Shown: piece by piece, positions 17,588 through 28,099 of the stretch
How positions within the stretch are numbered: position 1 is the first letter of the stretch
Layout: every line of letters begins with the position of its first letter
Program-made: the position numbers and the translations under genes
The notes under the pieces: model-generated
Told to the model about the DNA's origin: nothing
What the model saw: the letters and a program-made list of their open reading frames with translations, nothing else
Database searches by the model: none
Assembly: GCA_913031145.1 (NCBI GenBank)
Contig: CAJWCO010000002.1
Coordinates: forward strand, 1 to 64,000
From: an uncultured Cellvibrionales bacterium
GTDB taxonomy: Bacteria; Pseudomonadota; Gammaproteobacteria; Pseudomonadales; Porticoccaceae
Direction: 5' to 3'
Length of the DNA: 64,000 nucleotides

Positions 17588-18352
17588 TCACTCTGCAGAC
17601 GGATTTGGCATCGACGGGGCCGATGCTTGCTCCAGCTTGAAGATCTTCTGATTCACTTGGCGTCTGAATCCGTCAACCGATTCAATGGCTTCTGAATGGC
17701 TTTCTAACTGACGCTGAATTCGCGTGATGCTTTCACTCGCTTGCTTTTGCGCCTGATTTCCTGCGCGTAACTGACCATACAAGTCTGCCAAATCAGCGCT
17801 CATTTCAAGATAATTTTCACTGATCGTACCAATCCGCTTTTTTTCCGCATCAACGCGTTTATCGAGAGAGGCCAAAGCACTTCCTTGACTAACACGCTTT
17901 TGCGCTAAAAAAGTAATGTCGGTTTGATTCTTGGTTATCTTTCCTTTGTTGATATCGTTTGATACCCCCCATAGCTTCCTAATTTCGGACCAGTGTTTGC
18001 GCAATTCATCCTGCTGCCGGCTTAACTTGACCTGAAGCGCAGCTCCGGATTGCATTACGGACTCGTCGGTACTACTGAGCCTTGAATCTAGCTCATCAAA
18101 ACGTTGTTGCAACGCTGTATGATTAGCTTGTAAAACTGAGAACTGTTGCCAACCAAAGGCCCCGGCACATCCTATGGCAATCATGAAAAAGCTCACAAAA
18201 AACTTCCAGCCTTTTCCCATCGATGCCGTCGCACTCGACTTAGGCGCTAAATTTGCCGACTTAGTCGTTGCTTTTGCACTACTGGAACTCCCGATCATAC
18301 CTTCTCGTTCAGGCACTATGGGATTAATGCGCCTGCCATCGTAGTCAGCCAT
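17588..18352 (-). CDS. Uncharacterised single-pass membrane coiled-coil protein
   Basis: About 254 residues from the ATG at 18352, chosen because the upstream extension has no ribosome site and unlike composition. Residues 1-48 are a Ser/Ala/Lys-rich cytoplasmic stretch; a single membrane helix lies near 50-68 (FFVSFFMIAIGCAGAFGW). The rest, about 70-245, is heptad-rich, Gln/Ser/Lys/Glu-rich coiled coil (HTALQQRFDELDSRLSS, SITRIQRQLESHSEAIESV). No catalytic motif is recognised. It lies downstream of groEL but behind a strong terminator, so it probably has its own promoter. Function unknown; an envelope scaffold is a guess from shape only. Confidence 0.75.
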   Translation of the reverse strand: MADYDGRRINPIVPEREGMIGSSSSAKATTKSANLAPKSSATASMGKGWKFFVSFFMIAIGCAGAFGWQQFSVLQANHTALQQRFDELDSRLSSTDESVMQSGAALQVKLSRQQDELRKHWSEIRKLWGVSNDINKGKITKNQTDITFLAQKRVSQGSALASLDKRVDAEKKRIGTISENYLEMSADLADLYGQLRAGNQAQKQASESITRIQRQLESHSEAIESVDGFRRQVNQKIFKLEQASAPSMPNPSAE

Positions 18353-18485
18353 GTTACCGAAAACCTCTAATCTCAAGAATGACGTCAGGGCGAAAGTATA
18401 ACGACTTAGGCGATCGACCACACCCCATCGACGGGGATTTATAGACCAAAGATACCACTAAAAAAATAACGTATTATTTCAAAAT

Positions 18486-18519
18486 AAAAAACCCCACCGT
18501 TTTCGGCAGGGTTTTTTTA
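18486..18519 (-). terminator. Rho-independent terminator of groESL
   Basis: On the minus strand ACCCTGCCG-AAAA-CGGTGGGGT forms a 9-bp stem with two G-T pairs, capped by four As and followed by a run of Ts. It lies about 25 bp after the groEL stop. The A-run on the other flank means it could also act on the opposite strand. Confidence 0.88.
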
Positions 18520-18541
18520 GTGCTAACCGAGTAAACAGACG

Positions 18542-20209
<1,668 letters not shown>

Positions 20210-20264
20210 TCAAAAAACGGTTACGACAAAAATTCTTTACCTAATTGAGCGACGAATTGCGCTC

Positions 20265-20558
20265 CTATGCGTCCATGACGGCCTTGATGTCAGACTCACT
20301 AAGAATGACCAGCTCCTCTCCGTCAATGTCTATTGTGTCGCTACCGGCGTATTTTCCAAATACTACGGTGTCGCCAATCTTGACATCCACTGCACGCGTT
20401 TCACCGTTGTCCAACACTCGGCCTGAACCGACGGCTATGACTTCGCCCTGATTGGGCTTTTCTTGCGCTGAACCGGGCAATACAATACCACCCGCGGTTG
20501 TTTGTTCCTCTTCCTGCCGACGAACGATCACACGATCGTGTAATGGGCGAATTTTCAT
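20265..20558 (-). CDS. groES: Co-chaperonin GroES (Hsp10)
   Basis: A 97-residue lid protein of the GroEL chamber. It starts [20 protein letters not shown], with the mobile loop [20 protein letters not shown] and the core [16 protein letters not shown]. First gene of the groESL operon, transcribed from the sigma-32-like promoter at 20651-20685. Confidence 0.99.
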   Translation of the reverse strand: MKIRPLHDRVIVRRQEEEQTTAGGIVLPGSAQEKPNQGEVIAVGSGRVLDNGETRAVDVKIGDTVVFGKYAGSDTIDIDGEELVILSESDIKAVMDA

Positions 20559-20650
20559 GCTTCTGCTCTCCAGTTAATCTATCTGCAATAAGTAGATGAT
20601 TGCCCCCGCTTGAAAACCGTGGTTAACGGGCACACCTCCGCAATCACCTA

Positions 20651-20685
20651 ATAGATGGAGGCTACTCAAATGCTTTTCAAGGGTG
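20651..20685 (-). promoter_or_regulatory. Sigma-32 (RpoH) heat-shock promoter of groESL
   Basis: On the minus strand CACCCTTGAA (20685-20676) is followed after 15 bases by CTCCATCTAT (20660-20651). This fits the RpoH consensus CCCTTGAA / CCCCATNTA very closely. It lies about 93 bp before the groES ATG. No CIRCE (HrcA) element was found, so heat control should be by RpoH. Confidence 0.85.
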
Positions 20686-20747
20686 GGCCAAACTTTTTTT
20701 TGTGAAAGCCGCAAATCCTTTAAAAACTGCCGAAAAAGGTACACCAT

Positions 20748-21215
20748 TTATAGTCTGGGATCTCGGTACTCGCTACACTCACCGTCAATGACGCGAGCAC
20801 CGCTGTCTGTTGTAGCTGCCGACGGCTCGTTTGCGTCCACCTGATTTGAAAAGAGAGTGGTGCGCGCAAAAATCTTACGCATTAAAGTCACCGCTAATAC
20901 CTCCCGAATACTGGGTATCAAGACGGCAAACCCAAAGGCATCAGTCACAAAACCCGGCGTGACTAAAAAAGCGCCCGACACCGCCAAAATCACTCCAGAA
21001 AACATCTCGCGTGCTGGGAGTTGTCCGTGAAGCATTTTTTGTTTGGCCTGCCACAGCGTCTGGAGCCCTTGCTGGCGCAATAATGCGACACCGAAGACCG
21101 CCGTCAACACCACCAATAAGATCGTTACAAACGCGCCAATTTGGGCGCCGACACTAATCAACACCCACATCTCAACGATCGGCATAATCAGCAACAAAAG
21201 CCATACACTTCGCAT
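20748..21215 (-). CDS. fxsA: FxsA-family membrane protein
   Basis: A 155-residue inner membrane protein. It begins MRSVWLLLLIMPIVEMWVLI and shows the FxsA core VGAQIGAFVTILLVVLTAVFGVALLRQQGL, a second hydrophobic stretch with VSGAFLVTPGFVTDAFGFAVLI, and a hydrophilic tail. FxsA overproduction relieves F-plasmid exclusion of phage T7 in E. coli; the normal role is unclear. Position directly upstream of groES is the common gammaproteobacterial arrangement. Confidence 0.93.
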   Translation of the reverse strand: MRSVWLLLLIMPIVEMWVLISVGAQIGAFVTILLVVLTAVFGVALLRQQGLQTLWQAKQKMLHGQLPAREMFSGVILAVSGAFLVTPGFVTDAFGFAVLIPSIREVLAVTLMRKIFARTTLFSNQVDANEPSAATTDSGARVIDGECSEYRDPRL

Positions 21216-21401
21216 TCGACGCCACCCTTAAAATTTTTCAAATCAGCGCTTTTCGCGCCCTCGAGTTTAAAAGGCACCAAGAATAGCGTAGTCTTGCTAG
21301 GAAATGGAAGTAAGCTCTTTGCGCGCTCGGCTGCGCAGCAGTCGACCTTTAACACGCTAACTCTCCGACACAACGCATAACTCTAGCTTGAAGGAACCGT
21401 G

Positions 21402-22658
21402 ATGTCAGATATCTGGCAATCGTTATTAAACCGCCGCATGTTGATCTGTATTTTTACGGGCTTTGCTTCAGGGATGCCGTTATACCTGCTGATTACGTTA
21501 GTACCGGCGTGGTTACGTAGTGAAGGTGTAGGACTTGAACAAATAGGTTTATTTGCACTGATTGGCCTCCCTTACACATGGAAGTTTATCTGGGCGCCAT
21601 TGCTAGATCGATATTCACTGCCTGTCGCGGGGCGCAATTTCGGTATTCGGCGCAGCTGGATGCTATCCACACAAGTACTGCTGTTTGTCGCCATTACCGG
21701 TCTGGGATGGATGAACCCGCAACTGCAACTGTGGCCCATTGCCTATCTATGCGCACTGATCGCCTTCTTGAGCGCGACTCAGGATATTGCTCTAGATGCC
21801 TATCGGCGACAAATACTGCCCGACCATGAATTGGGGTTGGGTAGTTCGATTCATGTTAATGCCTACCGTATTGCGGGTTTGGTACCGGGTTCTCTAGCGC
21901 TAATATTATCAGACGTTCTTCCTTGGTCCTCCGTCTTTTTGATTACTGCAACATTTATGTTTTTGGGTGTGGGTTTGACGGTGTGCGTTTCTGAGCCCGC
22001 TGTGCCCTCAGGTCAGCCTGTGAATTTAAAAAGTGCGATTAAAGAGCCCTTCATAGAATTTTTCAACCGCCAGACCCCCCGTCATGCGTTGCTCGTCCTT
22101 GCCTTTATGTTGTTTTACAAACTCGGTGATAGCATGGCCACTGCGTTAGCAACGCCTTTTTATATTGATCTAGGGTTTAGCAATACACAGATTGGACTGG
22201 TGGCAAAACAAGCGGCGCTGTGGCCGATGATCATAGGCGGTATTACAGGCGGCGTGATCATGCTAAAAATTGGTATAAATCGCGCCTTGTGGGTATTTGG
22301 ATTCATTCAGATTATATCGATTTTGGGTTTTGCCGTATTAGCGCGGGTTGGCGAGGGCTTGTTACTTCTTGGTGTTATCATTGCGTTTGAATATCTGGGC
22401 GTCGGGCTAGGCACCGCCGCTTTTGTGGCATTTATCGCGCGTACGACACATCCCGCTTTTGCCGCCACACAACTTGCGCTGTTTACGGCCCTCACGGCCT
22501 TGCCACGAACCGTCTTCAATTCTACCGCAGGTATATTAGTTGAGAACTTGGGTTGGGAGTCATTTTTTTACCTCTGCACGCTCTTAGCAATCCCTGGCAT
22601 GTTACTCTTATTCATCGTCGCACCTTGGCATGAAAAAGAAGATGAGGTGGTACGATAA
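21402..22658 (+). CDS. ampG: AmpG-like muropeptide permease (MFS)
   Basis: A 418-residue major facilitator with about 12 membrane helices. The ATG at 21402 follows AAGGAACC; a GTG just before it would add one residue. AmpG signatures: GFASGMPLYLLITLVPAWLRSEG, IGLPYTWKFIWAPLLDRY, ATQDIALDAYRRQIL and LFYKLGDSMATALATPFY. It imports anhydro-muropeptides from the periplasm for recycling. It converges on ampD, whose product cleaves these molecules; the two stops are 4 bp apart. Confidence 0.92.
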   Translation: MSDIWQSLLNRRMLICIFTGFASGMPLYLLITLVPAWLRSEGVGLEQIGLFALIGLPYTWKFIWAPLLDRYSLPVAGRNFGIRRSWMLSTQVLLFVAITGLGWMNPQLQLWPIAYLCALIAFLSATQDIALDAYRRQILPDHELGLGSSIHVNAYRIAGLVPGSLALILSDVLPWSSVFLITATFMFLGVGLTVCVSEPAVPSGQPVNLKSAIKEPFIEFFNRQTPRHALLVLAFMLFYKLGDSMATALATPFYIDLGFSNTQIGLVAKQAALWPMIIGGITGGVIMLKIGINRALWVFGFIQIISILGFAVLARVGEGLLLLGVIIAFEYLGVGLGTAAFVAFIARTTHPAFAATQLALFTALTALPRTVFNSTAGILVENLGWESFFYLCTLLAIPGMLLLFIVAPWHEKEDEVVR

Positions 22659-22662
22659 AGAA

Positions 22663-23214
22663 TTACCCGCCGCGAAGCGCCGCGCGATATCTCGACCAAT
22701 CGAATGCATCACCGGGGTCTGTTTTTCGACCGGGAGCAATGTCGGAGTGGCCGACAATTCTGTCTTCGGTGATTGTCGGATAAATGTGCCGTATGGCCCG
22801 GGTAATCCGCGCTAATTGCTCATATTGGACATCGGTGTACGGAACGTGATCTGCCCCTTGTAACTCAATACCTATCGAAAAGTCATTGCAGGCTTCAACA
22901 CCGCGAAAATTCGACACCCCCGCATGCCATGCGCGACGATGCAACGGAACATATTGAGTCACAGAGCCTACACGCGCAATATACAAATGCGCCGAGACTC
23001 TCAAATGCGCAATTTGTGCGAAATACGGATGCAATGAAGACTGCAAACAATTAGTGAACAAGTCATCGACATAATTGCCCTCAAACACATTAGGCGGCAA
23101 GCTAATATTGTGAATCACCAGCAGGTCGATTCTCACGCCGTTAGGACGGTCATCTGCATTGGGCGATGTTACATAATGATCAACGTCTAACCATTGTGAT
23201 TGACCCGTATTCAT
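22663..23214 (-). CDS. ampD: 1,6-anhydro-N-acetylmuramyl-L-alanine amidase AmpD
   Basis: A 183-residue cytoplasmic zinc amidase that removes the peptide from imported anhydro-muropeptides. Zinc ligands fit His35 (LLVIHNISLPP), His156 and Asp166 (VGHSDIAPGRKTDPGDAFDW). Another hallmark is VPLHRRAWHAGVSNFRGVEACNDFSIGIELQG. The length and the lack of a signal peptide separate it from AmiD-type lipoproteins. Located opposite ampG and divergent from nadC. Confidence 0.96.
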   Translation of the reverse strand: MNTGQSQWLDVDHYVTSPNADDRPNGVRIDLLVIHNISLPPNVFEGNYVDDLFTNCLQSSLHPYFAQIAHLRVSAHLYIARVGSVTQYVPLHRRAWHAGVSNFRGVEACNDFSIGIELQGADHVPYTDVQYEQLARITRAIRHIYPTITEDRIVGHSDIAPGRKTDPGDAFDWSRYRAALRGG

Positions 23215-23485
23215 GACTTTCGTGCGCTCCCAACTCTCACAGCATTTACGCGCTTTGTGCGCGGCGCGGCACGACTAGTATATCGGCGAACCGACCAACT
23301 TTAAAAGGCAACTAAGAAGAAACTATTAGCGTCCAAAAACGCCACGCGGTCGGATCCAGCGTGTCTATTAAAATAGCAGGATTGCGAGTAAAATTCGACC
23401 TCGAACGCGGCGACCCAAAAACATCTCGACCGATCAATCTCACGATGCGCCGAGCCCCATCAATCTGTGACCGGAAATACCGTCC

Positions 23486-24370
23486 ATGCAGACTCCGAAC
23501 ATACCCCCCCAAACCGCTCGCGACATCCCCGCATGTGTAGCACGCGCGCTCGATGAAGATGTGGGTGCCGGCGACATTACCGCGATGCTCCTACCAATGA
23601 CCCAGCAAGCGCAGGCGCAGATCATAACGCGACAGGCTGCAGTGATCTGTGGTCAAGCATGGGTCGAAGAGGTATTCAAACAGTTGTCGGCAAATATCAC
23701 CATCCACTGGCGTGTGAAGGAGGGCGAACAGGTTGTGCCTGACCAGTTACTCGCGAGCCTTTCCGGAAACGCGCGCGCGTTACTGACCGGGGAGCGCACC
23801 GCGCTTAACTTCCTGCAAACACTGTCTGGAACGGCAACGTGCGCTAAGCGATTTGCAGATAAAGTACAAGGTCGCGACCTGCGTATTCTCGACACCCGTA
23901 AAACGATTCCTGGATTGCGCTTAGCACAAAAGTATGCGGTCACCGTAGGCGGTTGTAAAAATCACCGCATGGGTCTGCATGATGCGTTCTTAATTAAAGA
24001 AAATCATATACAAGCCTGCGGCGGGATCGCCGCCGCCATTACTCAAGCTCGTCACTTGAGGGCCGATACGCCGGTGCAAATAGAGGTTGAAACGCTAGAT
24101 GAGCTTCTGCAAGCGCTAACCGCAGGCGCAGACGCCGTTATGCTGGACAATTTCTCGTCCGACGCGCTTCAAGCGGTGAACGAATTACCGATCGGTACAA
24201 CTCGAGTGGAGATCTCTGGCAACCTTACTGAAGATGATATCCACCGCTTAAAAGACTGCGGCGTCCACTACTTGTCATCGGGAGGTTTAACGAAGCATGT
24301 CGAGGCTATCGATCTATCAATGCGTATTTTGGATCTTTCGCTCAAAGAGAGGCCGCTGAGCGGCGAATAG
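23486..24370 (+). CDS. nadC: Nicotinate-nucleotide pyrophosphorylase NadC
   Basis: A 294-residue quinolinate phosphoribosyltransferase of NAD synthesis. Blocks seen: DEDVGAGDITAMLLP, GERTALNFLQTLSGTAT, LDTRKTIPGLRLAQKYAVTV, GGCKNHRMGLHDAFLIKENH, EVETLDELLQAL and MLDNFSSDALQ. In many gammaproteobacteria it is followed by pilABCD; here only a pilC remnant and pilD are left. Confidence 0.97.
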   Translation: MQTPNIPPQTARDIPACVARALDEDVGAGDITAMLLPMTQQAQAQIITRQAAVICGQAWVEEVFKQLSANITIHWRVKEGEQVVPDQLLASLSGNARALLTGERTALNFLQTLSGTATCAKRFADKVQGRDLRILDTRKTIPGLRLAQKYAVTVGGCKNHRMGLHDAFLIKENHIQACGGIAAAITQARHLRADTPVQIEVETLDELLQALTAGADAVMLDNFSSDALQAVNELPIGTTRVEISGNLTEDDIHRLKDCGVHYLSSGGLTKHVEAIDLSMRILDLSLKERPLSGE

Positions 24371-24531
24371 TAATCGCTGCGATCGCCAATAAGCTGAATT
24401 GAGCCGTGGTCGTCAACGGCATCGGTGTGGCCCTGATAACCTCACGGTTTGCAAACAATCTTTGGGGGCTCAGTGGACCGAACTGGCAAATCACACAGCT
24501 TCATAGGAGCGCTTTGCGCCCCCAAGGCGCC

Positions 24532-25728
24532 ATGACTTCTTTTTGCTATAAGGGAAAGACACTCGAGGGGGACTGTCGCACGGGCCAAATAGAGGCTTTT
24601 AGTGCCTACGAGGCAAGAGTTCAGTTGCGTCGCAAATCCGTCATCGCTCTGTCGCTGACCCCTCTATTGTCCCTGGGCATAAGCTGGTCAAAGCCGACAA
24701 ACCGGCAAGACATGAACAGCTTCGTGGCACAACTCGCAACACTCATTAACAGCGGCGTGCCATTACTGAATTGCCTAGATATCACTTAAAGTAGTACAAA
24801 CAACGCCAGCGTTGCTACCCTGTTAAGAACGATTCGCGATGACTTAACCGCAGGAAGCGACCTCGCCACCGCGCTGTCTCGTCACCCACAACAGTTTGAT
24901 CCGTTCTTTTGCCAGCTCGTAAAAAACGCGGAATTATCTGCAATGCTGGGTCCCACACTCAACCGGTTAGTTAACGACAGGGCGAAACACGAAGAACGCG
25001 TATCCGCTATCAAAAAGGCACTTGTTTATCCGTCGGCAGTCCTCGGTCTCACCTTGGTCGTTACGCTGTTACTCCTCATCGAAGTGGTACCAATATTTGC
25101 AACTAGTTTTGCCGACTTCAATGCAGATTTGCCAAAGAGTACGTTGACATTACTGGCGGTATCGCAGTTTTTGCAAGACCACAGCGGGCTTTTAACCGCG
25201 AGTACGCTTTTTATAGTCCTTGTTACTCGATGGTCTTTAGGGCACAGTCGGGGCTTACCCATAGCACTTGACCGACGTCTCTATAAGATGCCGATGGTCG
25301 GCCGCATGCGTCAAGAGGCAGCTGCCGCGAGTTTTTGCCGAACACTCTCAACCAGTATCGCTGCGGGCGTTCCCCTTGTCGGTGCTCTTGACACCGTCGC
25401 CGAGTGCTCACGCAGCAAAGTTTATGCGAATGCGGTCCAACAGCTTAAAGCAAAACTTGTTGCCGGAGACACTATGAGCACAGCTTTGCTGTCGGTGGCA
25501 CTTTTTCCAAGCATATTGCAGCAATTTGTTGCAATTGGGGAGCAGTGTGCAGCGCTTGAAAAAATGCTGTATACCGCTGCGCTTCAGTTTGAAAACACCT
25601 TAGACACGACGATACAGACGCTACTACATTTGCTTGAACCCGCCATGATGATTGTGCTTGCTCGCTTAGTCGGTGCAATTATACTTGCACTATATTTACC
25701 TATCTTTGAGCTGGGCTCAGTCATGTAA
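24532..25728 (+). pseudogene. pilC: Type IV pilus platform protein gene pilC, interrupted
   Basis: Reading from the ATG at 24532 gives a PilC/GspF inner membrane platform protein of about 398 codons, the family length, interrupted by an in-frame TAA at 24787-24789 (NCLDIT/SSTNNASV) with no frameshift. Both GspF repeats are visible: QLATLINSGVPLLNCLDI...LIEVVPIFATSF and CRTLSTSIAAGVPLVGALDT...ALYLPIFELGSVM. Conserved positions have drifted (NAELSAML where GEQSGALE is usual). The expected pilA and pilB between nadC and pilC are absent; the roughly 160 bp left there hold no recognisable gene. Confidence 0.9.
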
Positions 25729-25751
25729 TAACGTGTATATAGGAGCGTTTA

Positions 25752-26600
25752 ATGATGGAAGTAGTCGCTGCTTTGCCAGCCAACCCTCTTCTAATAATAC
25801 TTTTCGCGGTATATGGGCTCATAATCGGCAGCTTTCTCAACGTCGTCATCGTGCGGCTGCCCATACAATTGGAAGCACAATGGCAGCGCGAGTCACATGA
25901 TCACCTCCAACTCGACACACATCATCTCGACAACCAGACGCCCCTGACCATTGTAAGCCCCAGATCGCACTGTCCACAGTGTCAAACGACCCTGACATTC
26001 GGGCAAAATATCCCTATCGTCAGTTTTATTTTACTGCGGGGTCGTTGCGGCCATTGTGAAGCCCCTATTTCTCTTCAGTATCCGAGCATTGAACTTTTAA
26101 CAGCATCGGTGACGGTGATAGCGCTCCTTCAGTTCGGGATGAGCCTGACCCTGGTGTATGCGCTTTTGTTCTCCTATGCGCTCATTCTCCTTCTGGCCAT
26201 CGACTACCGTCATCAATTATTGCCCGACTACATTACAATACCGCTGTTGTGGATGGGTCTTTTGGTCAATTTGCAAGGACATTTCTCACCCCTTGAAAGC
26301 GCTGTGCTCGGGGCGGCAACTGGATATGCGAGCCTTTGGGCCGTGTTCTGGCTGTTTAAATTGGTAACTGGGAGAGAAGGCATGGGCTACGGCGACTTCA
26401 AATTTCTCGCCGCCCTGGGGGCATGGCTCGGCTGGCAAATGCTGCCGCTGGTTGTGGTAGTAGCGTCCGTATCAGCGCTCTTTGTTTCTATCATCGCCAT
26501 CCTGCTGGGGCTCACCACGCGATCTCAGCCGATCGCCTTCGGTCCCTTTCTCGCAGGCGCGGGGTACGCAATATTTTACTGGAGTACGTCCCAGATATAG
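25752..26600 (+). CDS. pilD: Prepilin leader peptidase/N-methyltransferase PilD
   Basis: A 282-residue polytopic aspartic peptidase that cleaves and methylates type IV prepilins and type II secretion pseudopilins. Visible: IGSFLNVVIVRLP, the two zinc-type pairs HCPQCQ and CGHCEAP, the catalytic aspartates in LAIDYRHQLLPDYITIP and GMGYGDFKFLAALGAWLGW. The gene is intact, with ribosome site TAGGAG 8 bp upstream, although its neighbour pilC is broken. It may be kept for a type II secretion system elsewhere. Followed by coaE and yacG, the standard order. Confidence 0.95.
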   Translation: MMEVVAALPANPLLIILFAVYGLIIGSFLNVVIVRLPIQLEAQWQRESHDHLQLDTHHLDNQTPLTIVSPRSHCPQCQTTLTFGQNIPIVSFILLRGRCGHCEAPISLQYPSIELLTASVTVIALLQFGMSLTLVYALLFSYALILLLAIDYRHQLLPDYITIPLLWMGLLVNLQGHFSPLESAVLGAATGYASLWAVFWLFKLVTGREGMGYGDFKFLAALGAWLGWQMLPLVVVVASVSALFVSIIAILLGLTTRSQPIAFGPFLAGAGYAIFYWSTSQI

Positions 26601-26682
26601 TGGCTCACAACGTTCTGGCATAAAGTCCAATCAGGGTTATAATGCCGACAAGGGTGTCTACAGTTAACGGAGTACTTTTCGG

Positions 26683-27306
26683 GTGTCATATGACCCTTAC
26701 ATTATCGGTTTAACTGGCGGCATTGGCTCAGGGAAAAGCACCGTTGCCAACGCGTTTCGTAATCTTGATGTTGAGGTAGTGGACGCCGACCAAGCTTCTC
26801 GGCGCGTCGTTGAACCCGGCATGCCAGCGCTAAACTTTATTGCGGACCGTTTTGGATCAGAGATGATTCAGAGTGATGGGCAGATGAATAGAGCCGCGAT
26901 GCGAGGACTGATATTTTCCCAACCCGCGGAGAAAGCATGGCTTGAAAACCTCCTGCACCCGCTGATAGCAGAGTGGATTGTGAACCAATTACAGTTGGCG
27001 GAGGGAGCCTATGTCATGCTCGAATCGCCTCTGTTACTAGAAACAGACCAACATAAACTCGTTGATATGTTGCTACTGATCGATTTACCTGAGGAGTTGC
27101 AAATTCAAAGGGCAGCAAAGCGCGACAGTAATTCACCCCAACAGGTAAAAGCTATTATCGATAGTCAGATGGCGAGGGATGAAAAGCGGCGGCGCGCTGA
27201 TTACGTTTTTGACAATAGTCGGCCATTAGACACGCTTGCCGAAAGGGTAGCAGTATTGCACCAACGTTTTACCCAACTTGCAGAAGATCACTCGCGTGAA
27301 CGATGA
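26683..27306 (+). CDS. coaE: Dephospho-CoA kinase CoaE
   Basis: A 207-residue kinase for the last step of coenzyme A synthesis. The start is a GTG, preceded by CGGAG; it places the P-loop GGIGSGKST at residues 12-20. Other blocks: VDADQASRRVVEPG, LENLLHPLIAEW, LESPLLLE and RAAKRDSNSPQQV. The end overlaps yacG by 11 bp, showing translational coupling. Confidence 0.96.
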   Translation: MSYDPYIIGLTGGIGSGKSTVANAFRNLDVEVVDADQASRRVVEPGMPALNFIADRFGSEMIQSDGQMNRAAMRGLIFSQPAEKAWLENLLHPLIAEWIVNQLQLAEGAYVMLESPLLLETDQHKLVDMLLLIDLPEELQIQRAAKRDSNSPQQVKAIIDSQMARDEKRRRADYVFDNSRPLDTLAERVAVLHQRFTQLAEDHSRER

Positions 27307-27496
27307 CACCTGTGCTGACGACACTCGTGCCTTGACGGTACGTTGTCCTAGTTGCCAAAAGCCCGTAGTCTGGAACACCGAATCGGCGCACAGACCTTTC
27401 TGCTGTCAACGATGTCAGCAACTCGATTGGGGTGAGTGGGCAACAGAAACTTACTCAATCCCCGTGACTGCCAACGAAGACTTGGATGCCAACTGA
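27296..27496 (+). CDS. yacG: Zinc-binding DNA gyrase inhibitor YacG
   Basis: About 66 residues from the GTG at 27296. The four zinc ligands are Cys17 and Cys20 (CPSC), Cys36 and Cys40 (CCQRC), the YacG C-x2-C/C-x3-C pattern, followed by LDWGEWATETYSIPV. YacG binds GyrB and can inhibit DNA gyrase. The start is chosen because the longer frame would begin with TTG inside coaE without extra conservation. Confidence 0.93.
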   Translation: MNDDTCADDTRALTVRCPSCQKPVVWNTESAHRPFCCQRCQQLDWGEWATETYSIPVTANEDLDAN

Positions 27497-27664
27497 GTGT
27501 ACAGCGTGTGCGTTAAGGAACGCAGACCCTGTCCGTTACGCAACTTTGCACACCCAATAAAATAAAATATATAGTGTTGTGACCGTCTACGGGGTCTGTG
27601 TTATAGGTGGTCGAAGAGAACCAACAGCGCACTCGCCACTAACCCAAGCTCCAGTCGAAACCGT

Positions 27665-28078
27665 TCATGGTGGCCACGCCAGCGCTGCCAATTTAACAAG
27701 AATAGCCTGGTTGGCTTCTGGAAATAGAAATTCCGTGGATTCGGCGCACAACTCACCGATCTCTACCCACTGCCCTTGCTGACCCTCAGCGCCCCGCGGA
27801 ACGCCCTCGTAATCAGTGACCATGAACACCTCCATGGCAATACTCATAGCACTGTAATCATGCTGAATTTGCATCCACAAATCAGCCTTTTTTACGACAA
27901 TCGCAAGTTCTTCTTGTAGTTCCCTATGTAATGCCTGAAATGAGGTCTCACCCTCTTCGACCTTACCCCCCGGAAACTCCCAGAAACCGCTTAAGTGCCG
28001 GCCTTTGGCACGCCGCGTGATGAAGATACGCGCGCCCTCGCCAATAACGACACCTGCAACTACGGGCAATCTGCGCAT
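27665..28078 (-). CDS. mutT: Nudix hydrolase MutT (8-oxo-dGTP diphosphatase)
   Basis: A 137-residue Nudix enzyme. The Nudix box lies at residues 38-58 (G38, E44, then RELQEE). It starts MRRLPVVAGVVIGEGARIF and has RRAKGRHLSGFWEFPGGK, characteristic of MutT proper, which removes oxidised guanine nucleotides. In Pseudomonas MutT carries an extra thiamine-phosphate-synthase-like domain; here it is the short form. It follows argJ by 21 bp in the same direction, the usual secA-argJ-mutT order. Confidence 0.93.
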   Translation of the reverse strand: MRRLPVVAGVVIGEGARIFITRRAKGRHLSGFWEFPGGKVEEGETSFQALHRELQEELAIVVKKADLWMQIQHDYSAMSIAMEVFMVTDYEGVPRGAEGQQGQWVEIGELCAESTEFLFPEANQAILVKLAALAWPP

Positions 28079-28099
28079 CGCTAAAAAGTACCCATAGCC

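Noticed and set aside
20559-20650. Possible CIRCE (HrcA) operator before groES
   Set aside because: No TTAGCACTC-N9-GAGTGCTAA or close variant is present; the sigma-32 promoter is sufficient.
23312-23512. Minus-strand frame of 66 codons between ampD and nadC
   Set aside because: It overlaps the nadC start, has no ribosome site and no recognisable domain. The 271-bp gap otherwise holds no clear gene.
24406-24531. Frame open upstream of the pilC remnant, possibly a separate gene or a pilA/pilB remnant
   Set aside because: The roughly 40 residues show no pilin leader, no PilB motif and no family resemblance; pilC homology begins only near 24532.
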